From Nymphaea colorata (lineage: Eukaryota > Streptophyta > Magnoliopsida > Nymphaeales > Nymphaeaceae), in the NCBI RefSeq assembly GCF_008831285.2, contig NW_022204944.1, positions 1 through 43,131 on the forward strand: a DNA stretch of 43,131 bases, in the 5' to 3' direction. A program made the position numbers and the translations under genes. The notes below the pieces were generated by a model that saw only the letters and a list, made by a program, of their open reading frames with translations, was not told where the DNA came from and made no database searches. Below, in pieces: positions 11,266 to 21,952 of this stretch. The stretch's first letter is position 1. The number at the start of each line of letters is the position of its first letter.

Positions 11266-13604
11266 TCATTTCTTCATGAATTTTCTAACCCTATCTTAAA
11301 GTTTAAGCTTCTTCGTGAACTTGTTATAGTAACCAGTCAAAACCTTGTAAAAATCGTGATCTGGCATATAGTCTTTTATTTCTTCATCGCAAAGAAAGAT
11401 TTGTTCGAACATATAAGAGTTTTATTGAGTCTCTATCACCCGGTCGCTGGAGAAGTTAGATTTTGAATCAGTTTCTTACTTTGTGTTTGCATCCTTTGTC
11501 TAAGCCGAGTTCATATAGGAGTTATTCCACGTATTTTCTAGTTTATTTTAAAACTTTATTCCCATAAATGAAGCCTTTCTTTTCTCGTTTCCGAGATTGC
11601 TAGTCCTGAGCTTAGTGTATTTCATGAAATTATCAACGGTGGCGCTTCCGATAATAGGCACTTCAACCTCATTTGGCTAACTTTTCAATAAAATGCTGCC
11701 CTATTTTTCCGATTCTGTGACTGATAATCTTACCTTCCAATCATATCTCACCAAATTTCTTTCCACTTTCTTGATCTTGTTCTGATCGTCGAGATATCTG
11801 CGTAAATGCCTATACTGATGAGCAAGTTTCTTGACATCTTTGCGAACGAAGTGAATTCTTGGACAATTGATGGCATTGTGACTGTATCGATCACAAGAAA
11901 TGCATTTATGAACAAACTTTCTGTTCTTTTATATCATCAGTTGCTTCAGGTGGTGATACCGATAGAACTATCTTATATCGCTATTGAGTGTATTCATGAA
12001 TCCTTCCTCCTACAGTTCATATGCAATCGTAAATATTTTTGCCTTGGCTAGTGTCTTATAGCAATTTTGAGTCAAGAAGTTGATCCAGCCGACCATTGAA
12101 TCTTTTTAATTGTAAATCGATATCATCTTTTTGAGAGTGGAGTTTTCAAAGTTGTCTGTAAACTCTTCAATAACTCCCTTTTATATGAACCACAGTTTTC
12201 TGTCCTTGGTGAATCTTGAATAGATAATATTTTCAGGCGCCAAGATGATCTTTTTCAATAGATGGGTGAGCTTTACCAGTGTTTCTCGTTTGAATTTTTG
12301 CATTATCTAGGTGGTTTTAAGAACATTAATGTTATTTTCCTAGATGAGAGCTTTTTATAGGTTGGGAGCTAAATTCTCAAGCATTTCCTTTTCCTCATTC
12401 GGATCGTAAACTTGTTCAATTACATGCCTATTGAAAATGTAAGTTCTGATCTTATGCTTCAGATCGTTTGTTACTGATAAAAAGTTAAGACATCTATTAA
12501 GTGAGCGTACCTGTTTTTCGTATTTTTATTCAGATTCTGCTTTTAGTTTGATTAATGATCCGATGACATTCACAAAGTATCCGAACGTCATGCAGCATAT
12601 GACTTGCACAATCGAAATAAAGAACCGTTAATAATTATCTAAATAAATTCTTTTTTACTTTTCGGAGTTATCTAACCAAACCAACGGTGGAGAGTATGGT
12701 AGCGCCCCAATACCATCCAACTACATACTTATCGAAATCTGTATTGAATTAAATTCCATTCTATGTTATCCACGTTGATTCTATGTTATTTTTTGCTTCT
12801 AAAATGGCCAAAAGATTAGAGCTATCGACAGACAATGAAGAAAGAGTGCAATCTTATAGAGAAGCTTAAACATGGAAATGAGGACTAAGCTTGATTCGAA
12901 ACTGAAAGCAAATCTTCAATCTTTTAGCATGTTGAGCTTAGTTCCACATAACATATCAATGAAACTATTCTGACGATAATGTATATCTCAGGCAAAAGAT
13001 CATCGATAGGTGTCAATTGGATGGTAATCATAAGGAGGAATATGCAATCCTTGACCAATTTTTATCTGATATAGATTTAGCAGACTTAGTTTCGGTTGGA
13101 GATGAATTAAAATTTTTAATTTTTGTACTCAGTAAAGTTAAAAATGACCACATGAGCCAAATAGCTGAAAAGGGTGATGGTGTGCACGATGGGCTCTTAG
13201 ATTAGGCTCCCAAAGACTATCTCCAGAGTGCAATTCCACAAGTAGATGAAGATGATCACAATGAAAATGATTTAGAAGGCAAGCACTAATCTGTTATGAT
13301 GTTCAAAGTAAATATTTGCTGTTTCTATTTGGGAGTCACTCTCCAAGAAATCCATTTAATTGGGTTTTAAGGTATGCTAATTCAGTGTTCTTTTTTATGC
13401 TATTTTTTGTTTCAATGTTTGGGTAAACATCGCAACATTCTTTGCTTTTTGAACAATGTCGTAGAAAGATTATTTTATCGGCTTATTGGATTCAAGGCCC
13501 TTACGACTTCGAATGCCCTTCTGTGCATACTTTCTGTGTCGCTGGTCGCTTCCCTCTTGCGGATATTCGAACATATCCCGAAACGACGATTATTCGGAAC
13601 TCAT
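11266..13604 (-). CDS. Cyclic-nucleotide-gated-type K+ channel with C-terminal zinc-knuckle motif
   Basis: About 773 residues. Cytosolic N-terminus (FYDIVQKAKNVAMFT), S1-S4 from about residue 105, S5 (LLYKIALFLHCLSIALIFW), a turret, the pore helix and filter T-V-G-F-G-E followed by ITP, S6, a C-linker (NFLSVTNDLKHKIRTYI) and a cyclic-nucleotide-binding domain at about 428-530 (PENIIYSRF...LWFIEKG). The CNBD is followed by C-x2-C-x4-H-x4-C (11863-11904), then a Ser/Glu/Asn-rich tail. Intron 12639-12658 (20 nt). Three single missing bases (near 12677, 12807, 12886) must be assumed in S4-pore; the remaining two thirds is one clean frame. Ciliates carry many such channels for membrane-potential and ciliary control. 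K+ selectivity is inferred from the GFG filter; ligand binding by the CNBD is not proven, and its phosphate-binding cassette is not obvious. Confidence 0.85.
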
Positions 13605-13822
13605 TTTTTCGAAGTATGGAATTATAAGCCATTGATTAATAACGTTAGATAAAAAAATAACCATAGTGCCAACATATGCAAGGTATTCGTTGAGACTACA
13701 AAAAAATAGCTAGCCCGGTAAGGTGTTAGAATTTTAATTGCTGTCATTATTGAATAATTTTGAGTGAGTTCAAATAACAATTAATAATGGGGAAAGATAA
13801 AAATATATGGGTAGGATCCAGA

Positions 13823-14935
13823 TCATTATCTATTCTTAGGTCGTATATTAAGCAATTTTTAGTAGAATGGGTTGCTTTTGCGATTGTCAAGTCGTTCAAT
13901 TTGCACATAAAAGTATGCAGAGTATTGGAAGTTTCGATTCTTTAGCTGTTTTGCTCTCCAATTGTTGTGAAACAATCTAAAGAGATAGTTTTCGAATAAC
14001 TATTCATCCTATAGGAAAAAATCCTCCTCATTTCTCATCTATTTGCTTATATGACGTTCGTCAGAAGCTTCTAACAGCCTAAATCATCTTCGATATAATC
14101 TTCTCGAACCATCTAGTATAGCTCATTTAAATCCTGGATGATGCCGCCTTTCAAAAGCACGTTTATGTTTACATTGATGACTTATTTAAGAATTGCGATC
14201 ATCTATTTTACTTTTTCCTTATGTGTCTAAAATTTAGAGTAAATTTGAATGAGTTTGATCCATATCTACGTCAGCTACCTTCTAAAGCTTAGATTTTACT
14301 TTTCCATTTGAAATTTCAAAGCCGACTCGACAAATGGAACGCATTTATCTACATGTTTTTTCGTCATTTCTTGGCTCAAGACTAAGAAGTCTTTGAATGT
14401 GACAGCAGCCGACTAAATCCACTTAAGATTATCAAGTAAAAAAGCGAAAAGTGCAGGATTGGTTATCCACTTTTAATGAGTTTAGTCCTCGACCGTGATC
14501 CCATAGAGCATAACATCTCTGGCCTCGTCATTCATATACTAAATCCAATAGGCAAGCTCACTTTCTTCGATTTAATTAGCAACAAGTGCGACCAGTGCAG
14601 CTGTATACCCTGATTCGTTTTTCTTGAATCTGACCCCATAAGGGATGGTGACTATATTTTCGTGGACGAGATAGTAAAGATCAGTGATGAATTATTCATG
14701 TATATCGTCATCCAGTTAGGTTAGGGGTGCATTTTAGATGGCTCACAAAGTCTTTATGATTCTTGGCATAACTACCAATGTGTGCAATTGGCAAAGTCTC
14801 GAGGACTGAGCTAATTAATGGCCTTTCAATACTATTGATCTTGGCGAGCATGGCTTATCTAATGTTGCTTCGAATCTATTCTCTACTCTTTTTGCGGATC
14901 TCCTTGAGTATTTGCTCTCTTTTAAATGATATCAT
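13823..14935 (-). CDS. Helical-repeat protein, possibly armadillo/importin-alpha-like
   Basis: About 370 residues. The basic N-terminus (FKREQILKEIRKKSREEIR) recalls an importin-beta-binding or coiled segment. The body is alpha-helical in character with pieces such as MPRIIKTL, FITDLYYLVHENI, ALVALVANEIEESELAYWI and VLLKGGIIQDLNEL, which read like armadillo repeats, and the end is acidic then basic. An 18-nt GT...AG stretch at about 14298 could be an intron but keeps the frame either way. Frame changes occur near 14775 and 14037. TGA at 14743-14745 lies in one of two competing frames. The identity is a guess from repeat style; no diagnostic motif (NLS-binding Trp/Asn ladder) could be laid out with confidence. 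Confidence 0.5.
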
Positions 14936-15479
14936 GATTAATTATAATACGATCAAAACTAATGATATGTATGGCGCTTTTTGGGTTAATTTATGAATGC
15001 TTCCATTTATATATTTATTAGATTCAAGAGAAAACGTTTTTATAAATTATTTAAAAGATAGGTAAAAAATATGCCTATGGATTATTGCTTTGTTGTTTAT
15101 TTTTGATGATTAATCACATATCCTAATTTTATTGTTTTCTTCTTTCAAAGAAATTATTAAGAATCAATATTTTTTTCTTCTCTAATTGTATTAATCTTTT
15201 GCATGAAAATAAAACTTAAATCTTTAGATTCTTGGCTGAATCTTTCGATAGGGTTAAAAATTTCTAAAATTAATCAAGAAGGTTATATCCTATGAATATT
15301 AGAGAATCACTAATCTCGAAAAGCAAGATTATTATCTTAGATATCCTTTACCCGGAAATCGATCGTAGGATCAGAAAAATACAATAATCGCAAAGCAAAC
15401 TTAGGCTAAGGCACATATTTGTGATTCTTCTTTAGATATTATATAGAATCATTAATATAGAATAAACAAGGAGATCAAG
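14936..15479. other. Divergent intergenic region
   Basis: About 540 bp between the starts of two divergently transcribed genes (armadillo-like, minus; CDPK, plus). Very AT-rich, with no long frame using TGA as the only stop that looks like protein. It presumably carries two promoters; I cannot point to a defined element. Confidence 0.6.
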
Positions 15480-17246
15480 ATGGGAAACCGGCAATCAGGT
15501 ACGAAAAAAATACCCAATAACACAGAGAATGCAACAAGCATATAACCACGCAAGGCTAGTCCCCTCCAAATGAAAACAGTAATCTAATTGAAGATTTTGA
15601 AATTGAAGAAGATCTAAATATTCAGTTTATTGAAAGAAGGGATTTCAAATACTCCACCAACTACCGCCAGCAAAAATTTACTCCAAAATAGCATCGCATT
15701 CGTCCACTTTCCTCTCAAAGTCTGTAAGATGTTGAAAATGTAAAATAAGTTCAGAAGGTTTTTGATGTTTTAGTGCTACCGCTCACCAACAAAATTTTAG
15801 AAAAATCAAGCATCAACCTCAGTTCAAATCGTGAAAATCGACTTCAAAAGTTTATTGTCACCAAATCCACACCCATCACCGATTAATACACATTTTTGGA
15901 ACGCATTGGAGTGGGATCCTTTGGCACAGTATATCGAGCTGAAGTTAAGCCCAAATAGGAGAATTTAGAGCAATCAAGAAGATCGAAAAAAAGTCAATAA
16001 ATACTCAAGATACATCCCAGCTTAGTAACGAGTTTAAAATTCTTAAAAAATGTGACCACCCTAATATTTTAAAACTTTTTGACATATACGAGGACAGTTC
16101 TTGCTATTACGTTATTTCATAGTACTGCTAAGGAGGCAGTCTGCTCTAATACACAATTGTCATGACCTCTCTTAGAGGGATATCAAGACAATCATGGTGC
16201 AAGTCTTGAGTGCAGTAAAGTACATTCATAATTTAAGAATACTGCATAGAGACATTAAGCTTTAAAACTTGCTCATCGTAAAAGAAAAAAATAAGTCTAT
16301 CCAAATAAAACTGATTGATTTCGGCCTGTCAGTTGATTTGACGACTATTAATTCTCCTTTTACCAACTAGATGGCAGGCACGCTTCTTTATATGGCACCC
16401 TAAGCTCTATACGGTGAGCTAAATGTAAAAAGTGATGTTTGGAGTTGTGGAATTATGTGTATATGTTGCTCACCAAGCATACACCCTATAAGTTTAATGA
16501 CCAAGAGGATCTTATGAACAAGATGAATACTGTCGCTTCATCCGCAACGTAAAGAGGCAATAAGTTAGATCTCAAATGTTTAAGTACGAGAGCCAAGAAT
16601 CTGATAAACCTTATGTTGTAAAAAGATACAAACCGAAGGTATAGTGCCGACAGGCTCTTTAAAATGATTGGTTGAAGGAAGCAAGGAAGCCCACACTTAC
16701 AATTTCGCAAAAACGGAGACTGCTACCCAAATATTTTCCTACAATGTATCACGTATGGTCTATTTAGGTGAAAAACAATCTCATTTCTATGATTTAAAGC
16801 TACATTGCAGTAAAGAAGATAAACCAGACCGAACGGCAGAGACTTGCAACGCTTTTCGCATAGATAGATAAAGACAAAAGCGGTGTTATTGATGTTAGAG
16901 AGTTCAAAGCGTTTTATTAAGAAAACTCAGAGTATTACGATGAGAGTGAAATTGAGGATCTCATTAGGTCCTGGACAAAAACCAATCTGGCTTTATCGAT
17001 TTCACGGAATTCATCATAGCCATGCATAGCAAACGGTAATTTTTTCTCATGCAAAACCTAAAGGAAGTTTTCGATTATTTTGATACCGACCGTTCAGGAA
17101 ACATATCGAAGAAAGAAATTTAACTGGCGTTATAAGGCATAAAAAACGAGGAGATAGATTTTTTGTTTAACAAATTGGACGAAGACTCTAACGACTAAAT
17201 ATCTAAAAATTAATTTTTTAAATATTTTCACACTAACTAATTTTGA
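15480..17246 (+). CDS. Calcium-dependent protein kinase (CDPK) with four EF-hands
   Basis: About 588 residues. MGNRQSG gives Gly2 in an N-myristoylation context. A 140-residue acidic leader precedes the kinase: GVGSFGTVY loop, AIKK, EYCEGG hinge, HRDIKLEN catalytic loop, DFG, and MAGTLLYMAPEALYG. A junction segment leads to four EF-hands (DKDKSGVIDVRE, DKNQSGFIDFTE, DTDRSGNISKKE, and a last one ending in a TAA-encoded residue 12). CDPKs couple Ca2+ rises to phosphorylation; in ciliates they are numerous. TAA/TAG codons land on invariant Glu at 16120, 16129, 16263, 16401 and 17211, which is the best evidence for the Glu code here. Single missing bases are needed near 15573, 15957, 16460 and 16970, plus one or more near 16155; no conserved motif is lost. 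Confidence 0.93.
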
Positions 17247-17340
17247 TATTTATATTATGTGAAATATTTAAGTAAAAATGATCATAATCGTGAATAGGTG
17301 GATATATTTTACAATTTTACTTTACCCATTTTATTTTTTT

Positions 17341-17828
17341 TCAGGAAGAGTTTATATCATTAGTTTTTAGAATGAAATCGATCTTAGTGTTGCTTTTCTG
17401 ATTTCAAGTGCCATAGCCACTTAATCGCAGCTTCGCTTCATTGATAATGAGCATGCTCCTTCCGCTTCAGCCATTTCATGGCCTTTCAATGACTGCAGCT
17501 CCTTCTCTAAGTTAAGTCTGGAGACATTTTCGCTAAGTCAAAAGCCGAGCGTCAATCTGAATTTTACATTCTCGATAGTAAGAGCTTTCTAAATAGACCG
17601 GAACCGTTCACGACGACGTTAATTTTACCACCCTTAAAGTGAGAATCTTCATCAGTTTGGTTGACATTGGAGAAAGTCCCCTCGAGTTCAGGAAAAGCTA
17701 TAAAAAAGGGTAAAAGTTTGTATATGACTCACTTTTTTGTATACTGCAGATGGACATGAAGGACTTTGGACCTTCTTTGTTGAATTTTGGGGTGGCTCTG
17801 AAAAGTTAGGATGCTTTAATTTCGACAT
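17341..17828 (-). CDS. Small unrecognised protein, about 150-165 residues
   Basis: Starts MSKLKHPNFSEPP, Ser/Pro/Lys-rich, then FPELEGTF and INVVVNGSGLFRKLL and a Glu/Lys/Ser-rich helical C-terminus (KELQSLKGHEMAEAEGACS). No family recognised. A GTGAGT...TATAG stretch of about 35 nt near 17698-17732 looks like an intron, longer than the others on this chromosome, and a base seems missing in the A6 run next to it. Two or three further missing bases are needed near 17537 and 17506, and the exact stop is uncertain. Coding is supported by amino-acid composition and by Glu-type use of TAA/TAG only. Confidence 0.4.
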
Positions 17829-18009
17829 AATCCCTAAACTAAAACAAAACCATGAGCCGAACAACCTTAAACCTTCAATCAATATTGAATGATGATAGTA
17901 GAATTAAATCTATCCATACATTTTCTTTAAATGAAACCATGTAAGGCTATGAGAATCTCTTCTCTTTTTGTATGATAATGATAGGAATAAGTTTATCAAA
18001 TGTTATCGA

Positions 18010-18586
18010 TCAGATAAAGGTGAAGGGCTTGTATCCAGCGATTTGGGCCAGCATCAATCCAACGCCTACGGTCTTCAGGTACAGTCCAGCACTGCCCAAA
18101 TTTACTTTTTGCTGGAATGATGATGCGACTTTGCCCAAGAGGTCAGTCCGATGGTCACCAAATACCAGAAGGGGAAAAGCAGCACTCTCTGCCGTTTGAG
18201 GCCGGCTCCATCCTTGTGCAGCAAGAATACGTAGATTCCGAGGAAGATGATCAAGTGCTGGATCAGTTCAAGCAGCCACTCGAGTATTTTTGGGAATTCG
18301 GGAGCCACTGGGCCACTTTAGGCTGGAATCGACCAATCCAGTGCAAAAAGGCAACAACTACTGCAACTGCTCCAGCGAAGATCGCATAGTAGAATATGAT
18401 ATCTCCACTGTGTCCCACTTTGTTCTTGAATCCGTCGGGACTGCTTTCCAGTTCGAAGAGAGAAGATATCTCGGAACGCAGGCCGCCGTGGCTGTCCAGA
18501 TGACGAAGAGGAGGATTCCTGTATAGGGATGATGCACCTGTCAGCGATATTGCGTCGACTGTGAATTGGACTGGGAACTTCTTCAT
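18010..18586 (-). CDS. Small polytopic membrane protein, about 193 residues
   Basis: Five hydrophobic segments: GILLFVIWTATAACVPRYLL, then IIFYYAIFAGAVAVVVAFLHW, LLELIQHLIIFLGIYVFLL, VLLFPFWYLVTIGLTSW and LYLKTVGVGLMLAQIAGY, joined by short charged loops. MKKFPVQFTVDAISLTGASS at the N-terminus looks like a short cytosolic or lumenal lead. I do not recognise the family. The frame must shift near 18525, 18470, 18305 and 18125 to keep all five segments, each time consistent with missing bases. G+C content and use of C-ending codons are high, like VPS35 next door and unlike most of the chromosome. The gene is divergent from VPS35. Confidence 0.5.
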
Positions 18587-18892
18587 TGGATATTTCGCAG
18601 ACTCTCCTTAATAATTTTTATAATACCAACGATATATGCGAAGCAAATTGGAAGCAAAGAATATGACTAAATGGAATAGGACAAGAAAAATGGACAAAAT
18701 TCGTCTAGAGTTTTCTCATATCTTCATGATGATAAATCTAATATTACACCAACTTTCATACAGATCATAGAGCCGTATATCTCAAAAATAAAACCCTTTT
18801 ATTTTTTCTCTCTGGGGTTTTATGCTATGAATAATTTGGTGATTAGGATCTATGATTTTTGATAGATATATTAATTACTTGGATTTTGTTGG

Positions 18893-21203
18893 ATGATCGA
18901 CTACAGGAGAAACTCCTCGAGGACGCTAAGAAGGCCGCTAAGGAGCAAGCCTATTTCATGCGCAAGGCCCTCGACAATGCCGATCTGCGCGCAGGACTCA
19001 AGCACGCTTCTCTCATGCTCACAGAACTCAAAACCTCACTCCTCTCGCCCAGGAACTACTACATCCTCTTCATGGCCATCTTCGACTACATGCGAGGTAA
19101 CAGAAAAGATATTCAGAACTCGAGGTCTACTTCAAGGATGATACCAGACGAGGCCGCAAGATGGTTGATGTCTATGAGGCAGTCCAGCATGCACCTGAAA
19201 TCATCCCGCGCCTCTATCTGTTGATCACAGCAGGAAGCGTGTACATTCAGAGCCACGAGGCAGGCTCAGAGAAGATTATCGATGATATTATCTCCATGAT
19301 GAAAGCCGTCCAGAATCCTCTAAGAGGCCTCTTCTTGCGATACTACTTCTGAAGATGTGCAAGGACCGTCTGCCTGACACCGGTAGCGGCTATGAGACTG
19401 AAAACCGAGGCATTAAGGAGGCCATCGAGACCATTCATATCAATTTGCGTGAGTCAACAAACCTGTGGATGAGAATCGGTGGAGGTCGTGATAAGGCCAA
19501 GAGGCAAAAGGAGAAAAACGATCTCAAGATGCTCATCGGAGAGAACCTGATGAGAGTCAGCAGTCTGGAAGGAGTCAACATAAGATTTACAAACAGCTGT
19601 GCTTCCCAAGATGTTGGAGCTAATCCATCATCCAAAGATCCCATGGCTCAGGAGTATCTGCTTGACTGCATGATCCAAGGCTTCCCTGAGGAATTCCATA
19701 TCAATACACTGCCTTAACTGCTCAACACGTGCTCAAAGTAGTGCGAAAAGAAGTGGATATGAAGGCTATTTTCATCGCTTGATGACTCGTCTCTCAAGCT
19801 ACCTTTCTGATTCAGGAAACGTGATCGAAAACGTGGAGAATGGCTTCAGCGTTTACGAGCTTTTCTCAACCAACATTAAAGAACTGGTGAGACGATCAGA
19901 GGCCAGCGAGTTGAAGAGCACCCTAACCTCTATGCAGCTTTCCTTCAGTTCACCCTCAAGTGCTATCCCAGCAAGCACGAATACGTCAACGAGATTTGGG
20001 TGATGCTTCAGCCTACTGCTCGTCAAACGAGACATCATTGACGATGACTGCCAGCTTTACATCAGCAAGTTCCTCACCCATCCTTTGGAAACCATGGCCA
20101 ACATCATCCTCACCATGAACGAGTATCCCAACCTCATCAAATACCTCCGCTTCAAGCGCAAGCGTGAAGTGGCCAAGCACATCACCAAGGCCATCGTCAA
20201 GGGCAGCATCGACCTAACCAATGAAAACATGGTCACCCAAGTCCTTACCTTCATCGAGCCACTCCTCGTTAGGTTGCCTGACTACGAGGCAGTTTCCGAG
20301 CTTGTCTTCAAGGAAGAGCAAATCCAAGTGGCTAAGATCGTCTTCCAGATCAACTCTGAAGACCCTGCTGTCAACTGGGCCATCCTCAAGAAGTTCATCG
20401 ATAAATTCGTCAACGGTGGTGACGAGCGTATGAAATTCACTATCCCGTCCACTCTCTTCCGCCTCTACCAGCTCTGCATGCAGATCTACAACGGTCGCGA
20501 CGAGAGCACTGAGCCCAAGGTCTACAAGAGAATCTTCGATGCCAGTCGTGCTTTGCTTGGCAAGCTGACCAGTTTCCCCAACTTGGCCATCAAGCTCTAC
20601 CTCGAGCTGCTCATGCTCATCAACATCGTCGACGAGACCAAGTTCTACGATGAGTACACCTATGTAACTTCTTCTTGATTCAGGAAACTGCAGTGGAGTG
20701 CTCACCATCTACGAAGAGCAGGTGACTGACGCCAAGCAGAAGAAGCAAGTTTTGGAGTTGATCATCAACTCTTGCCTTAGATTGCACTGTCTTTCTGAGG
20801 AGAATTACGATACCTTGGTGACGAACATCATTCCTTCTGCTCCAAGATCATGAAGAAGAACGAACAGTGCATCATCCTCCTCTCCTGCTGTTTCCTCTTC
20901 ACCAATCCGCTTGCCGATCCCCACCGCATCCACGAGGTGCTTAAGCGTTGCGCTAAGTTGGCTAACAACAGTATCAGTCAATCCTTGGTCCATCTCAGTC
21001 TTTTCTTGGACATCCTCGAATCCTATCTTTTCTTCGTGCGTCAAAAGAAGATAATCGAGGACACAAACGACGCCATTTCCCAGTTGACCTCTGCGGTTGA
21101 GGAGAAGATAAACGAGCAAGGAGACAGCCAGGAGACGACTGCCCATTTGGTGGAATGCCGCGCCAGGTGGGTCGAGCTTAGCCAGAAAATAAAGAGCTCA
21201 TGA
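18893..21203 (+). CDS. VPS35: Vacuolar protein sorting-associated protein 35 (retromer)
   Basis: About 760 residues (human 796). The N-terminal helical repeats are diagnostic: EKLLEDAK, LKHASLMLTELKTSLLSP, ELEVYFKDD...GRKMVDVYE, IIPRLYLLITAGSVYI, QNPLRGLFLRYYF. Then LWMRIGGG, LEGV..YKQL, KDPMAQEYLLDCMIQGFPEEFH, LKCYPSKHEYV, FVNGGDERMKFTIP and the C-terminal LHCLSEENY. VPS35 is the scaffold of the retromer coat, which recycles receptors from endosomes to Golgi or plasma membrane. Introns 19097-19116 and 20664-20683 (20 nt each) are needed. Met at 18893 plus one missing base gives the best start. About ten one-base gaps (near 18896, 19349, 19579, 19597, 19629, 19738, 19780, 19930, 20003, 20018, 20699, 20846) interrupt the frame. 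TAA/TAG codons are rare and C-ending codons are strongly preferred, unlike neighbouring genes. Confidence 0.93.
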
Positions 21204-21257
21204 TTCACATCAAATGTCGATGAGGAATGGTATGGGGTGGTTGTTGCATAATAATTA

Positions 21258-21934
21258 ATGAGGTACGATGAATAATAAATTAATAATTCTTTACAGTGCC
21301 TCGAAGAACAGGAAGAATTGAATAACTATCGGTATGATGTCGGGAAAAGCCATCACCTGGTACTGGAAAATCTCAAGAAAAAAGAGAGTGAGATTTCGGA
21401 GTGGGGCAATCCGAAGGAATATAGATCACAAGGGAAAAAGAAGAGTAAATTCCCTACCTTAAGGAACTAGCAAGTAGAAGGAGAAGAGGTACACGTATTT
21501 CCTTGATCCTTTGGACGATAAAACGAGAAAGCTTCTTCAAGTATGAGAAACTTCCGCCCTATCGCATTTAAAAGCAAATTTAAAAGAAATCTGTCCGAAA
21601 AGAGTGGACCTGAAACTTCCACTCCACACCTGATGTAGGATCATTTGCAATCCCCCCATCTACCAAAGCGAGCAGAGCTGCCTCTCATCAAGAAGATTGC
21701 CCTTCCGGTTAAGCTACTGCGGAGAGAGGAAAGGATGAGGATGCGGAGCGGTGAGGAAGAGGGTGGAGAGTTCAAGCTGCAGGATTTCACAGGATTTTTG
21801 GGGATTGGGCAATCGTAAGGGGAGTTTGTTACTAAGAGGGCAAGCAGGGGGCTTCCAACCGCAACCGGCAGATAAGAAGCTTCAACTCCTACACTGAGCG
21901 CAACGTCAGGAATTCCTTCGATAATAACAACTGA
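21258..21934 (+). CDS. Basic, low-complexity protein, unrecognised
   Basis: Starts MRYDEEE if Met 21258 is used, but a GTACGA...TTTACAG segment (21262-21295) could instead be a 34-nt intron, with the first exon upstream. The body is rich in Lys, Arg, Glu and Ser (LEEQEELNNYRY, ENLKKKESEISEWG, YFLDPLDDKTRKLL, FKRNLSEKSGPETSTP) and ends NVRNSFDNNN before TGA. No domain recognised; likely disordered. Several frame shifts (near 21495, 21540, 21630 and later) prevent a single translation. Same strand as VPS35, starting 55 bp after it, convergent with the large minus gene. Confidence 0.4.
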
Positions 21935-21952
21935 AGGAGTGCATTACCTTCA

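Noticed and set aside
12963-13652. Plus-strand open frames that look acidic and protein-like
   Set aside because: They are the antisense of hydrophobic S1-S4 and the N-terminus of the ion channel on the minus strand; that strand carries S5, pore, S6 and CNBD in order.
15480-17246. TAA/TAG = glutamine (Tetrahymena/Paramecium code)
   Set aside because: Gln would stand at the APE, HRD-K-L-x-N, EF-hand 12 and DxDxT sites, where Glu is expected; several independent genes agree on Glu.
18852-18920. A 69-nt intron ending just before the conserved VPS35 start
   Set aside because: All supported introns here are about 20 nt; Met 18893 with one missing base gives a normal N-terminus instead.
20214-21146. 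Long minus-strand frames opposite the VPS35 gene
   Set aside because: The plus strand encodes conserved VPS35 motifs; the antisense frames are Leu/Val/Asp-rich by-products of C-ending codons.
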